A DNA stretch of 64,000 nucleotides. It comes from Gemmatirosa kalamazoonensis. Its GTDB lineage: Bacteria > Gemmatimonadota > Gemmatimonadetes > Gemmatimonadales > Gemmatimonadaceae. The notes beneath the pieces are model-generated. The model saw only the letters and a list, made by a program, of their open reading frames with translations, was not told the DNA's origin and did not search any database. This document shows positions 7,014-15,767 of this stretch, piece by piece (position 1 is the first letter of the stretch; the number at the start of each line of letters is the position of its first letter). The translations under genes were made by a program, and so were the position numbers. The stretch is from positions 2,402,220-2,466,219 of the forward strand of contig NZ_CP007128.1 of assembly GCF_000522985.1 (NCBI RefSeq). Reading direction: 5' to 3'.

Positions 7014-8645
7014 ATGCGCGCGCTCCTCTCGCTGTCGCTGTTCGCCGCGTTCGTGTCGGCCGCCGTGCCACTCGGTCGGCATGGCGCCGCCCCCGCACGG
7101 GCGACGGCCGCACCGGAGCGCGTCGCCGCGCAGGCACCGGCGCCCACGCTCGTCGTGGTCGTGACGGTGGACCAGATGCGCGCCGACTACCTCACGCGCT
7201 TCGGGCCGCAGCTCCGTGGCGGGCTCGCGCGGCTGCTGCGCGACGGCACGGTGTTCGACAGCGCGTTCCACGACCACGCCATCACCGAGACCGCGCCCGG
7301 GCACGCGACCATCCTGAGCGGCCGCTTCCCGCGCAGCACCGGCATCACCGCGAACGTCATCGGCGTCGAGGACGACGCGATGCCGCTCGTCGGCCGCGAC
7401 AGCGGCGCGCTGCCGGGCGCGTCGCCGCGCCGCTTCCGCGGCACCGTGCTGTTCGACTGGATGGCGGCCCGCGATCGCGACGCGCGCGCGCTGTCGATCT
7501 CCATGAAGGACCGCGCCGCGATCCTCCCGTTAGGCCGCGCGCGGCAGACGGTGCTCTGGTACGCGCCGACCGGCCGCTTCACGACGAGCCGCTACTACGC
7601 CGACACGCTCCCGACGTGGATCGAGCGGTGGAACGCGCGGCGCGTGCCGTTCCGCTACGCGGGCCGCGTGTGGACGCCGCTCCTCGCCGACAGCGCGTAC
7701 GCCGAGCGCGACGACCAGGCGGAGACCGGGGGCGAGGACCCGGTGTTCCCGCACGCGCTGCCGGCCGACAGCGCGCTCGCCGTGAACGTGGTGCGCGGCA
7801 CGCCGTTCATCGACGAGATCGTGCTCGACGCGGCGATCGACGGCGTGCGCGCGATGGGCCTCGGCACGCGCGCGCGCCCCGACCTGCTCGCGGTGTCGCT
7901 CTCCGCGACCGACGTCGTCGGGCACCGCTGGGGCCCCGACTCGCGCGAGATGCACGACCAGATCCTGCGGCTCGACCGCGCCCTCGGCGCGTTCCTCGAC
8001 TCGCTGTACACGCTGCGCGACCCGTCGCGGGTGATCGTCGCGCTCACCGCCGACCACGGCGTCGCGCGCCTGCCCGAGATCGCGGGCGCCGGGCAGGGCG
8101 GGTCTAACGCCCCGCGCCGCGTCACGCTCGACGCGGTGGTCGACTCGCTCGGCGCGTGGCTCGAGGCGCGGCGCGTGCCGCGCGGGTCGGTGGGCCTCGA
8201 GAACGGCGCGCTGTTCGTCGACCGCGCGGCGCTCGCCGCGGCGAAGGTGAGCGAGGACTCCGTCGTCGACCGCTTCGTGCGCGCGGCGAGCGCCGTGCCG
8301 GGAGTGCTGCGCGTCGATCGGTTCGCCGCGCTCGCCCGCGCCGACACCGTGCATGACGCGATCGCGCGGCGCTGGGTGCACATGCTGCCGCCGGAGTATC
8401 CCGTGCCGGTGGTCGTCACGCTCACGCCGGGCAGCGTGTGGGGCACGCGCACCGCCGCGGAGCACGGCAGCCCGCACGACTACGACGCCCACGTGCCGCT
8501 CATCCTCGCCGGCGCGCCGTTCCGCGCCGGCCACGTGGCCGCGCGCGTCCGCGTCGTCGACCTCGCCCCTACGCTCGCCCGCGTGCTCGGCGCGAAGCCG
8601 AGCGAGCGCATCGACGGCCGGGTGCTGGAGGAGGCGCTGCGCTGA
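7014..8645 (+). CDS. alkaline phosphatase-superfamily phosphodiesterase (PafA/NPP type)
   Basis: A secreted metallo-phosphatase of 543 residues. Residues 1-17 form a signal peptide. The two-metal site is visible: VTVDQMRADY (first Asp), the Thr nucleophile in TETAPGHATI, SATDVVGHRWGPDS (Asp and His), ALTADHGVAR (Asp-His) and the last His in AEHGSPHDYD. The motif order and the NPP-like core match type I phosphodiesterase/PafA enzymes that cleave phosphate mono- or diesters in the periplasm. The ATG at 7014 was preferred to longer in-frame starts because a signal peptide follows and a -10 box precedes it. The gene ends a few bases before a strong repeat hairpin. Confidence 0.88.
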   Translation: MRALLSLSLFAAFVSAAVPLGRHGAAPARATAAPERVAAQAPAPTLVVVVTVDQMRADYLTRFGPQLRGGLARLLRDGTVFDSAFHDHAITETAPGHATILSGRFPRSTGITANVIGVEDDAMPLVGRDSGALPGASPRRFRGTVLFDWMAARDRDARALSISMKDRAAILPLGRARQTVLWYAPTGRFTTSRYYADTLPTWIERWNARRVPFRYAGRVWTPLLADSAYAERDDQAETGGEDPVFPHALPADSALAVNVVRGTPFIDEIVLDAAIDGVRAMGLGTRARPDLLAVSLSATDVVGHRWGPDSREMHDQILRLDRALGAFLDSLYTLRDPSRVIVALTADHGVARLPEIAGAGQGGSNAPRRVTLDAVVDSLGAWLEARRVPRGSVGLENGALFVDRAALAAAKVSEDSVVDRFVRAASAVPGVLRVDRFAALARADTVHDAIARRWVHMLPPEYPVPVVVTLTPGSVWGTRTAAEHGSPHDYDAHVPLILAGAPFRAGHVAARVRVVDLAPTLARVLGAKPSERIDGRVLEEALR

Positions 8646-8726
8646 TCGGGACTCGGGACTCGGGACTCGGGACTCGTGGGCTGACAGCGCCCGAGTCCCG
8701 AGTCCCGAGTCCCGAGTCCCGACTCG
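8646..8726. repeat. hairpin of 7-bp tandem units (GGGACTC)
   Basis: Four to five copies of GGGACTC (8646-8675) face the same number of GAGTCCC (8690-8726). The loop contains CTGACAGCGC. The arms pair almost perfectly, so as RNA this would end or shield the 3' end of the phosphatase mRNA. A direct array of the same unit without inverted arm occurs at 33088-33157. Confidence 0.92.
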
Positions 8727-8794
8727 CTTTCACGTGTTGACAGGTCGAGAGGGTCCCGAGACGTTCCGGTTCCTCCGCTCGTCCTCCCTCCGTG

Positions 8795-9535
8795 ATGCAT
8801 CCCCGCCTCTCTCTCGTTCCGCGCGCGGCCGTCTCGTCGCTCGCCGCCGCGACGCTGACCGCGTGTGCCGGCCGCCTGACCGCTCCCGCGCGGCCCACCG
8901 TGCCGACGCCCGACGAGGCGCTGTCCGCGCGCGCCGCATCGGTCGCCGACGCCGACGTCTCGTACCTGCGCACCCGCGCGCTGCTGCTGCCCGTGGCGAA
9001 CGTGCGCGCGGCGTCGCTCACGAGCAGCTTCCTCGCGCCGCGCGACGGCGGCGCGCGCGCGCACGAGGGGATCGACATCCTCGCGCCGCGCGGCACGCCG
9101 GTGCTCGCCGCGGACGACGGCCGCGTGTGGACCGTGCGGTCGAACGCCCTCGGCGGGCTCACGGTCTACACGATGGATCCGGCCGAGCGGCTCGTGTTCT
9201 ATTACGCGCACCTCGACCGGTACCAGCCCGGGCTCGTCGACGGCATGCCGCTGCTGAAGGGCGACACGCTGGGCTTCGTCGGCACCACCGGCAACGCGCC
9301 ACCGGAGACGCCGCACCTGCACTTCCAGGTCGGCACGATCGGACCCGACCACCACTGGTGGACGGCGACGTGGCTCGACCCGCTCCCGTTCCTCCGCGAC
9401 CCCGGCGTCGTGGTGGCCGATCGGAACGAGCCGGTGGTGATCCCGGTCGGCCGGGTGCGGCGGCCGACGGTGCCCATCGACACCGCCGTCGTCGACTCCA
9501 CGGCGCGACAGCGCGGGCCGCGCGGACAGCACTGA
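8795..9535 (+). CDS. M23 family peptidoglycan peptidase lipoprotein
   Basis: A protein of about 246 residues with a lipobox-like signal (SLAAATLTAC) that would anchor it to a membrane. The C-terminal two-thirds is an M23/LytM zinc peptidase fold: first ligand His in AHEGIDILAPRGTPVLA, the intervening ADDGRVWTV and YYAHLDRY strands, and HLHFQV with the second His pair. These ligands are intact, so an active cell-wall endopeptidase is likely. An in-frame GTG three bases upstream could also start it. A symmetric hairpin follows the stop. Confidence 0.88.
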   Translation: MHPRLSLVPRAAVSSLAAATLTACAGRLTAPARPTVPTPDEALSARAASVADADVSYLRTRALLLPVANVRAASLTSSFLAPRDGGARAHEGIDILAPRGTPVLAADDGRVWTVRSNALGGLTVYTMDPAERLVFYYAHLDRYQPGLVDGMPLLKGDTLGFVGTTGNAPPETPHLHFQVGTIGPDHHWWTATWLDPLPFLRDPGVVVADRNEPVVIPVGRVRRPTVPIDTAVVDSTARQRGPRGQH

Positions 9536-9553
9536 GCGCGGGAAGCGGGAACG

Positions 9554-9589
9554 ACGCGGGGCCGGCGACGATCGTCGCCGGCCCCGCGT
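9554..9589. terminator. bidirectional hairpin between convergent genes
   Basis: A perfect palindrome with arms ACGCGGGGCCGGCGACGA and its complement, 18 bp each, lies midway between two convergent genes. There is no U-tract on either side, which is common in such GC-rich genomes. It probably serves as terminator for both. Confidence 0.7.
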
Positions 9590-9616
9590 TCCGCCCAGAC
9601 CCTCAGGCGCGATCGA

Positions 9617-10213
9617 TCACTCGAACGCCCACGACACGATGTAGCCCGAGAAGTGGGGGATCGTGTAGTTGATGTTGCCGAGCAGGTCGATCGTGATGCC
9701 GGGCAGCAGCTCGGAGACCGTCGCCGTCCCGGCCGACTGGTTCAGGTCCGTGGCGGACTTGAAGTAGCCCGGGCGCATCAGCTTCAGGTTGAGCAGCGGC
9801 GGCGTCATGTCGATCGGCGCGCTGCTCTGCGTGACGACGAGCGGCACGAGGAACCGCGTTCCCGCCGGCTGGAAGTCGTAGGCCACGATCCGGCCCGCGA
9901 GCGCCGTGACGCCGAACGTCGTGTTCTTCAGCACGGCGCCGGGAGGCACCACCACGGTCAGCCCGGTGGCCGGCAGCCGAAGCGTCCCGCCGAGCGGACC
10001 GATCGTCGCCGAGGCGTGGACGTCCTGCGTGAGCGGGGTCTTCCAGAGCGCTCCGTACACCTGCTGCGTCGTGCCACCGAGGTTCAGGCCGAGCAGGGCG
10101 TTCGGCGCCGCCGGCTCACGCGGAGCGACCGGCGAGCGGGATGCGTCGGAGCAGGCGCTGACCACGCCGCCGACGAGCAGGGTGGCCAGAGTGGCGAGAA
10201 GGGTTCTCTTCAT
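9617..10213 (-). CDS. ZU5-like exported lipoprotein (copy 1)
   Basis: A 198-residue lipoprotein with signal and lipobox LLVGGVVSAC. The core ATIGPLGGTLRLPATGLTVV followed by VPPGAVLKNTTFGVTA resembles a ZU5 domain. The protein closes with IPHFSGYIVSWAFE. The same order of motifs recurs in the two tandem genes at 37343-38635, so this is a local paralogous family. A promoter and leader shared with one of those paralogues lies at 10319-10369, about 110-150 bp upstream. The function is unknown; a cell-surface structural or adhesion role is conceivable but not shown. Confidence 0.8.
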   Translation of the reverse strand: MKRTLLATLATLLVGGVVSACSDASRSPVAPREPAAPNALLGLNLGGTTQQVYGALWKTPLTQDVHASATIGPLGGTLRLPATGLTVVVPPGAVLKNTTFGVTALAGRIVAYDFQPAGTRFLVPLVVTQSSAPIDMTPPLLNLKLMRPGYFKSATDLNQSAGTATVSELLPGITIDLLGNINYTIPHFSGYIVSWAFE

Positions 10214-10318
10214 GAGGGGTCCGAGTCGGTGCAAGGTGGGTCCGCTCTCCGGGGGGTGGGTGAGGAGAGCGGCGGATGCAGGGCGGCTTCGTGCCGAGCG
10301 AAGCGGTGCCCTGCGGCC

Positions 10319-10369
10319 GAGTCTCGGACGGTCGGGGCGCGAACTTTAGCGGGTCGGTCAGGAAAAACC
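10319..10369 (-). promoter_or_regulatory. promoter/leader element shared by ZU5-like lipoprotein genes
   Basis: Read on the minus strand: GGGTTTTTC, then about 13 nt, CGCTAAAGT (with -10-like TAAAGT at 10343-10348), then GACCGTCCGAGACTC. The same layout and nearly the same bases occur at 38692-38740 before a paralogue. Identity stretches over the -10 and the first 25 nt of the presumed mRNA, which points to a shared sigma factor or leader-binding regulator. Confidence 0.6.
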
Positions 10370-10465
10370 CGACGGACCCCCGGAATGGGGAGGTGCCGGC
10401 GGCGCGGTCGGCGGTCGAAGTTATGCATCCCGCGAGAGCGAACGCCGACCCGAGCGACTCATGCC

Positions 10466-10774
10466 ATGGCGATGACCGGAAAGGAGCGCGCGGCCCTGCG
10501 CGCCGAAGCCCACCATCTCACCCCGATGGTCCACGTGGGCCAGCAGGGGCTCACCCCGGCGGTGTTCCAGACGCTCGACGACGCCCTCCGCACGCACGAG
10601 CTGGTGAAGGTGCAGCTCGGCCGCTCGGTGGACGTGCCGGCGAAGGACGCGGCGAACGCCCTCGCCACCGCGGCCGCCGCGGAAGTCATCCAGGTCATCG
10701 GCAAGACCGCGACACTCTACCGCCACAATCCCGACCTGAAGCGAAAGCCGGGGGACGCCGCGCCCTGGAAGTGA
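10466..10774 (+). CDS. yhbY: YhbY-type RNA-binding protein
   Basis: A 102-residue protein with a single CRS1/YhbY domain. Features are MTGKERAALRAEAHHLTPMV, HVGQQGLTPAVFQTLDDAL, the ELVKVQLGR strand, and VIGKTATLYRHNPDLK at the end. YhbY binds the pre-50S ribosomal subunit and aids assembly. The ATG at 10466 gives the normal family length; a second ATG two codons on is possible. A hairpin begins directly at the stop codon. Confidence 0.9.
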   Translation: MAMTGKERAALRAEAHHLTPMVHVGQQGLTPAVFQTLDDALRTHELVKVQLGRSVDVPAKDAANALATAAAAEVIQVIGKTATLYRHNPDLKRKPGDAAPWK

Positions 10775-10855
10775 GAGGGCAGGAGGGCAGGAGGGCAGGA
10801 GGGCAGGAGAGTCGACAGCGCTCCTGCCCTCCTGCCCTCCTGCCCTCCTGCCCTC
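10775..10855. repeat. hairpin of 8-bp tandem units (GAGGGCAG)
   Basis: Perfect arms of about 35 bp built from four copies of GGGCAGGA and their complement, with loop AGTCGACAGCG. It separates convergent yhbY and the TonB-C gene and could terminate both. The same unit forms hairpins at 11364-11413 and 28081-28146. Confidence 0.93.
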
Positions 10856-10858
10856 GCG

Positions 10859-11266
10859 TTACGGCTTGTAGACGATCTGCTGCTGCACGCGCGCGCGGAC
10901 CGGCTGGCCGTCCTTCTTGCCGGGGACGAACTCCATCCGCTCGACGACCGACTTGGCGGCGCTGCTGAGCTGTGCCACGGTCGACTCGAGGACCGTGATC
11001 GACGCCGGCTCGACGTGGCCATCCTTGTCGATCACGAACTCCACCTTCACCTCACCGCCGAGGCTCATGCGCCGCATCCCCTCGGGGTACGAGCGGGCGA
11101 TGAGGCGCGCCGTCGTGGCGGCGGAGACGAGCTTCGGCGCCGAGGTCAGGTCGCCGGGACCGTAGACGTCCCCCTGCTGCGCGGCGAGCGCGCGCGGGGC
11201 GGCGGCGATCATGAGGGCGGGGAAGGCGAGACGGGCGAGGCGTCCGAGGTGGCCGGGACGAGACAT
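10859..11266 (-). CDS. TonB C-terminal domain protein
   Basis: A 135-residue exported protein. A signal peptide (LAFPALMIAAAPRALA) is followed by a TonB-C-like domain: GGEVKVEFVIDKDGHVEPAS, then VVERMEFVPGKKDGQPVRAR and VQQQIVYKP. There is no proline-rich spanning region and the N-terminal segment looks cleavable, so it is more likely a free periplasmic TonB-C protein than a classical energy transducer. The start ATG at 11266 gives a clean signal peptide. Confidence 0.8.
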   Translation of the reverse strand: MSRPGHLGRLARLAFPALMIAAAPRALAAQQGDVYGPGDLTSAPKLVSAATTARLIARSYPEGMRRMSLGGEVKVEFVIDKDGHVEPASITVLESTVAQLSSAAKSVVERMEFVPGKKDGQPVRARVQQQIVYKP

Positions 11267-11363
11267 GACACGTTCTCCGCGTGCGACGAGATCGAGAGGG
11301 GGTTCCCGTCTCTTTCTCGGCGGCGGGCCGAGCCGCCTTGAGTCGTCCACGAGATCGTAATGC

Positions 11364-11413
11364 GAGGGCAGGAGGCCCTCCTGCCCTCCTGCCCTCCTGC
11401 CCTCCTGCCCTCT
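11364..11413. repeat. asymmetric hairpin of the GAGGGCAG family
   Basis: One copy of GAGGGCAGGAG faces four copies of CTCCTGCCCT. The unequal copy number suggests that arms expand or contract independently. It lies just past the stop of the large peptidase/barrel gene (11418). Confidence 0.88.
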
Positions 11414-11417
11414 CCCG

Positions 11418-14400
11418 TTACCAGCCCGGCGCGAGCTGGAACCCGAAGTGCGCCTTCTTGTCCGGTCGCTGGAACGGATACGCGTAGTACGTCTCCAGCA
11501 CCGCGTAGCCGAACAGGTTGATGCGCGCCGAGATGCCGGCGCTCACCACCGGGATGCGGTCGGTCGAGACCCGCGCCTCCTGGCCGGTGACGAAGCGGCC
11601 GAACCGCGGCGACTCCCCCTGGTTCCACGCCACGCCCGCGTCGACGAACGGCGCGATCTCCACCGGCAGGAAGTTCGTGCGGATGAGCCCCAGCCCCTCC
11701 ACGCCGAGCAGCGGGATGCGCAGCTCGGCGCTCGCCACGGCGATGCGGCTGCCGAGGAGGCGGTCGAAGATCGGGCACTGCGCGGTGCTCGTGTTCGTCG
11801 TGGAGCTGAAGCACTCGCTCGGGTCGATCGAGTTGTAGTCGTAGCCCCGCACGAACTGCGGGTTGCCGAGGTAGATCGGGTACGAGATCGAGTCGTTCTG
11901 CGCATCGCGCCCGTAGCGCCCGTAATGGAGCCCGCGGATCGCGAACGTCACCGGCCGCGCGAACCAGTAGCGGCGGTAGTCGGCGATCGCCTCGTTCAGC
12001 TGGATCTGACCGACCGTCGGGCTGTAGCTCAGGCGATACCGCGCCCCGGCGATCGGCGACGTGAAGCCGAACGTCGAGTAGTCGCCGACGAACGCCACCT
12101 GCCCCTGCGCGTACATCCGCGACGGCGGCACGGGCGGCCGCGAGCGGTCCTGGCCGATCACCTGGCCGAAGCTGTTCAGGTAGTACGTGTAGACGTCCAG
12201 CCCGTAGCTCTGCCGGATCCCCGTGACGCCCAGCTCGAGCCGCTTCGAGATCGACAGCGGGTACTGCAGGATGCCGCCGACCTCGTCGAAGTAGAGCCGG
12301 TAGATCCCCTGCTGGATCGCGTACGACTGCGCCTGCTGATCGATGTACGGCGCCGTCTGGTACGCGTAGAGGTACGGGATGCGACCGGCGAGCAGCGCGT
12401 AGTTCCAGCGGTGCTTGAGGTTCGTGTACATCACCTCGCCGCCGATGTCCTTCACGTCGCCCTGCGCCTGCAGGATGGTGACGAGGTTGTTGTTCCCGAG
12501 CTGGTCGCTGAAGCCGAACGCGACGCCGCCGCCGAACTGGGTGCCGTAGAACCCGCCCGTCTGCACGCCGAACGTCGGCGGGGCGATGTAGTCGAGGTGC
12601 AGCGCGCCGCTGTACTCGCGCGGCTGGAAGTCGGCCGTCGTCGCCGGCAGGCCGGTCGACGCGTCGGCGAGGTAGCCCTCGATGGTGCTCGTGTAGCGCG
12701 GCGTGAACGGCGGCAGGCGCCCGCCCGGCGCCGCCGGCTGCGGCTGCGTCGTGCCCGTCGTGTTGGTCGCCCCGCCGGGCGACGGGTTCACGGGCTGCGC
12801 GACGGCGACGCGCGACGTGTCCGGCGCGACGCCGGGGCTCGCGACGGCGAGCGCGTTGCCGACCGGCGTGCCGCGCGTCGCGTCGCCGTCGAGCCGCTCG
12901 ATGTCGTTGCCCTGCCGGTCGAACACGGAGAAGACGATGCGCCCCGTGTTGCGCGCCACGCTCACCGCCGGCGACAGCGACGTCACGCCGAGCACGCCGG
13001 TCTGCACGTGGGTGATCTGCGACAGCGCGCCGGTCGCGAGCTCCATGCGGTACACGTCGTTGAAGCCGGTGCGGTCGCTCACGAACACGATCGACTGGCC
13101 GTCCGGCGTGTAGCTCGGGTTCACCGACTTCGCGCCCGGGGCGGGAATCGGGAGCAGGCGGATGTTGCGCGACGCGACGTCGAGCTCCGCGAGCCGCATG
13201 GGCCCGAACGTCAGGCGATCGAGGTTGGTGCCGTCGCCGCGGTCGGTGACGAACGCGATGCGCTTGCCGTCGGGGCTCCACGCCGGCTGCAGCTCCGACT
13301 CGCGGCCGGTCGTGAGCTTCTCGTACGTGTCGTTCTGCAGGTCGTACAGGTAGAGATCGGAGATCCCGCCGACCGTGCCGGAGAACGCGATGTAGCGGCC
13401 GTCGGGGCTCCACGCCGGGTCGGCGGCGGTGCCGAGCTGCGGCGTCTTCAGCTTGCGCGTCTCGTGGCCGGCGTCGACGTCGTAGATGTGGACGGTCTGG
13501 TCGCCGTTCTCGTACACGACGTAGGCGAGCGAGCGGCCGTCGGGCGACCACGAGCCGCCCGTCTGGATGAACGACAGCGCGTCGTAGTGGCGCGCCGAGT
13601 TGATGCTGCCGAGCTGCTTGATGACCTTCCCGCTCTCGACGTCGGCGACGTAGAGCTCGATCCCGAACAGGTCGCGGCTCGAGTAGAACGCGACGCGGCG
13701 GCCGTCGGGGCTGATGGACGGCGAGACGTTGTACTCGCTGCCGCGCTTGGAGCGCTGCCGGATGACCATCGTCGCCGTGCTGTCGGGCGCCGTGCGGCCG
13801 CCGAGCTGCGGCAGGTACGCGTCCTTGATCGCCTGCGCCCAGTCCTTCGACAGCTGGTCGGTCGACACGTCGAGCACGCGGCGGATGGCGCCCTCGAAGC
13901 CGTACCGGAGCGACGAGCGATACACGTCGACGACGGCCTGGTCGCCGTAGCGCCCGCCGACGTAGGCCCACAGCGCCTGGCCGTAGCGGTACGGGAAGTA
14001 GCGCGGGTCGTTCGTGAGCTGCTTGATCGTCGGCACGTCGTTGCGGCGCGCGGCGTCGCGCAGCCACATCGACGTGTTGGAGTCGTCGCGGCCGAGCGAG
14101 AGGTACTCGGCCATGCCCTCGACGAGCCAGAGCGGGAGGCCGTTCAGGCCGATGCTGCGGCCGCTCCCCGGCGCGGCGGCGAGCTTCTCCGCGATGTCGT
14201 ACTGGAACACGTGCACCAGCTCGTGGCCGAGCACGTGGTGCGTGTCCCAGTAGGATCCGGTGTGCGGCATGACGACGCGCTGGCGCGCGCTCTCCGTCAC
14301 ACCGCCGGTGCCCTCGCCCTCGATCAGCGTGATGTTGTTCTGCTGGAAGTCGGGCTGGTCGGCGAAGAGGATGATCGACTTCCGCTCCGTGAACTGGTGC

Positions 14401-14677
14401 CGCATGAACGGGCTCAGTCGCGCGTACCACCGCTCCGCCATGCGCGCCGCGTCCGCCGTGGCGAGCGACTCGGCCGGGTAGTAGTGGACGTCGAAGTGCG
14501 GCGTCTGGATGACTTTGAAGTCGAAGGTCTCGTAGTTGACCTTGTTCTGACCGAAGTACTGCGCGGCGGCGGGGCGGGGACGACCAGCGCGGCGCAGGCG
14601 GCGAGCAGGCCGACGCGCGCGAGGGTGCGCAGGACGGCGGCTGGCACCGTCAAGCGCGCGAAGGCGTCACGGAACAT
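11418..14677 (-). CDS. peptidase MA - PD40 propeller - outer-membrane barrel protein, frameshifted at signal peptide
   Basis: A very large exported protein. The N-terminal third is a gluzincin-like (peptidase MA) domain with the zinc motif HELVH in [15 protein letters not shown]. The middle has about five to six TolB/PD40 blades (repeated SPDGRx[33 protein letters not shown]). The C-terminal third is an Omp85/surface-antigen-like barrel ([26 protein letters not shown]). Such fusions may act in outer-membrane proteolysis or export. The signal peptide (ATG at 14677, [16 protein letters not shown]...) is in another frame; one extra C in the run near 14571-14579 would join it as [15 protein letters not shown]. 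Without repair the longest open part begins at an internal ATG (14441). GGAG lies 6 nt before the ATG at 14677. Confidence 0.75.
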
Positions 14678-14830
14678 CGGGATCTCCGTAAGAGGATGGC
14701 CGCCGGGTGGCGGCGATGAGCCAGCGGGGGCAACAGACATACCACGTCCGAGCGTGTCTGGAGCGCGTCTGTGCGGAGAAACACGCCAGCGGGGCCGCCA
14801 CCTACCTCCGACCCGTCGACCCCCCGCCCC

Positions 14831-14859
14831 TACATTGCGACGGCGGTCGCCGGTATCTT
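14831..14859 (+). promoter_or_regulatory. possible -10 boxes of the ferredoxin gene
   Basis: TACATT (14831-14836, followed by GC) and TATCTT (14854-14859) both resemble the TAnnTT boxes seen elsewhere in this window. They lie 58 and 35 bp before the ATG. I cannot decide between them. Confidence 0.3.
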
Positions 14860-14894
14860 ATGCCTTCTCTCCCCGACCTCATCCGGATCCGGAC

Positions 14895-15158
14895 ATGCCG
14901 TACGTCATCACCGAAGCCTGCATCAACGTCAAGGACAAGTCCTGTGTGGACGTCTGCCCGGTGGACTGCATCTACGAGGGCCCCGAGCAGCTGTTCATCC
15001 ATCCCGACGAGTGCATCGACTGCGGCGCTTGCGAGCCCGAATGCCCGGTGACGGCGATCTTCCCCGACGAGGACGTGCCCGCGCAGCTGCGCGACTACGT
15101 GCGGAAGAACCGCGAGGTGTTCCAGAGCGACGAGCCGCCCGGACGTCCTACGCGCTGA
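14895..15158 (+). CDS. fdxA: 7Fe ferredoxin
   Basis: An 87-residue electron carrier. Cys pattern: [20 protein letters not shown] at the N terminus and [12 protein letters not shown] in the second motif, as in ferredoxins with one [3Fe-4S] and one [4Fe-4S] cluster. The short Pro-rich tail is typical of the family. It has no neighbour that reveals its partner enzyme. The 3' end overlaps the convergent thioesterase gene by 11 bp. Confidence 0.93.
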   Translation: MPYVITEACINVKDKSCVDVCPVDCIYEGPEQLFIHPDECIDCGACEPECPVTAIFPDEDVPAQLRDYVRKNREVFQSDEPPGRPTR

Positions 15159-15564
15159 CCGGGTCGTCCCACAGCGGAAAGATCGACCGCCACGCGTCGG
15201 GCACGGGCACCGGCCGGGACGCGCGATCGAGACACACGAACGTGATCGTCGCGTCGGCGTGCAGCGTGCCCGTCGACGCGTTCGTCACCGTCTGCCGGAT
15301 CGCGTAGCTCGTGCGCCCGATGCGCACGAGCCCCGAGCGGATCACCAGCTCGTCGCCCGGCACCGACTGCGCCGTGTAGCTCACGTCGACGTGGCGCACC
15401 ACGGTCCACACGTCGGCGCGCCGCAGCTCCCGATACGTCGTCACCGTCTCGAGCAGCGCCCAACGCGCGTGCTCGAGCAGCGTGATCATCGTCGCGTGGT
15501 TGACGTGCCCGAAGACGTCGCAGTCGGTCGGGTAGACGTGATAGCGGGGGGTCTCGTGGGACAT
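15148..15564 (-). CDS. acyl-CoA thioesterase (4HBT hotdog family)
   Basis: A 138-residue single-domain hotdog protein. The catalytic region [20 protein letters not shown] contains the Asp and the GHVNH motif of 4-hydroxybenzoyl-CoA thioesterase/YbgC-like enzymes. It would hydrolyse acyl-CoA thioesters in the cytoplasm; the substrate is not known. Start ATG at 15564. It converges on and overlaps the ferredoxin gene. Confidence 0.85.
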   Translation of the reverse strand: MSHETPRYHVYPTDCDVFGHVNHATMITLLEHARWALLETVTTYRELRRADVWTVVRHVDVSYTAQSVPGDELVIRSGLVRIGRTSYAIRQTVTNASTGTLHADATITFVCLDRASRPVPVPDAWRSIFPLWDDPVSA

Positions 15565-15596
15565 CGAAGGCGAGAGGGCGTGGGTCGGTAGGGAGT

Positions 15597-15650
15597 GGGC
15601 GATACTGCGCGGGCGATACTGCGCTGGCGATACGGCGCGATGCTGCGCTA
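15597..15650. repeat. imperfect 14-bp tandem repeat (GGGCGATACTGCGC)
   Basis: Two full copies and degenerate third and fourth copies (GGCGATACGGCGC, GATGCTGCGC). No clear inverted arm follows. It sits in the 203-bp gap between the thioesterase start and the transporter stop, where nothing else is evident. Confidence 0.6.
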
Positions 15651-15767
15651 GCGGCGCCCGCACCGCTGACCGGCGCCGCACCGCGCAGTCGAGCGCCGTG
15701 GGCGTCGTTCGCGCATCATCGCGCCTCACCGCCCGCGCCGCATCGCCGGCGCCGTAAGCGGCGCCGT

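Noticed and set aside
11448-15158. A very long open frame on the plus strand (over 1200 codons) opposite the peptidase-MA/barrel gene
   Set aside because: Its translation is Arg/Val/Asp-rich low-complexity sequence typical of the antisense of high-GC genes, and only its last 87 codons (the ferredoxin) show a real family.
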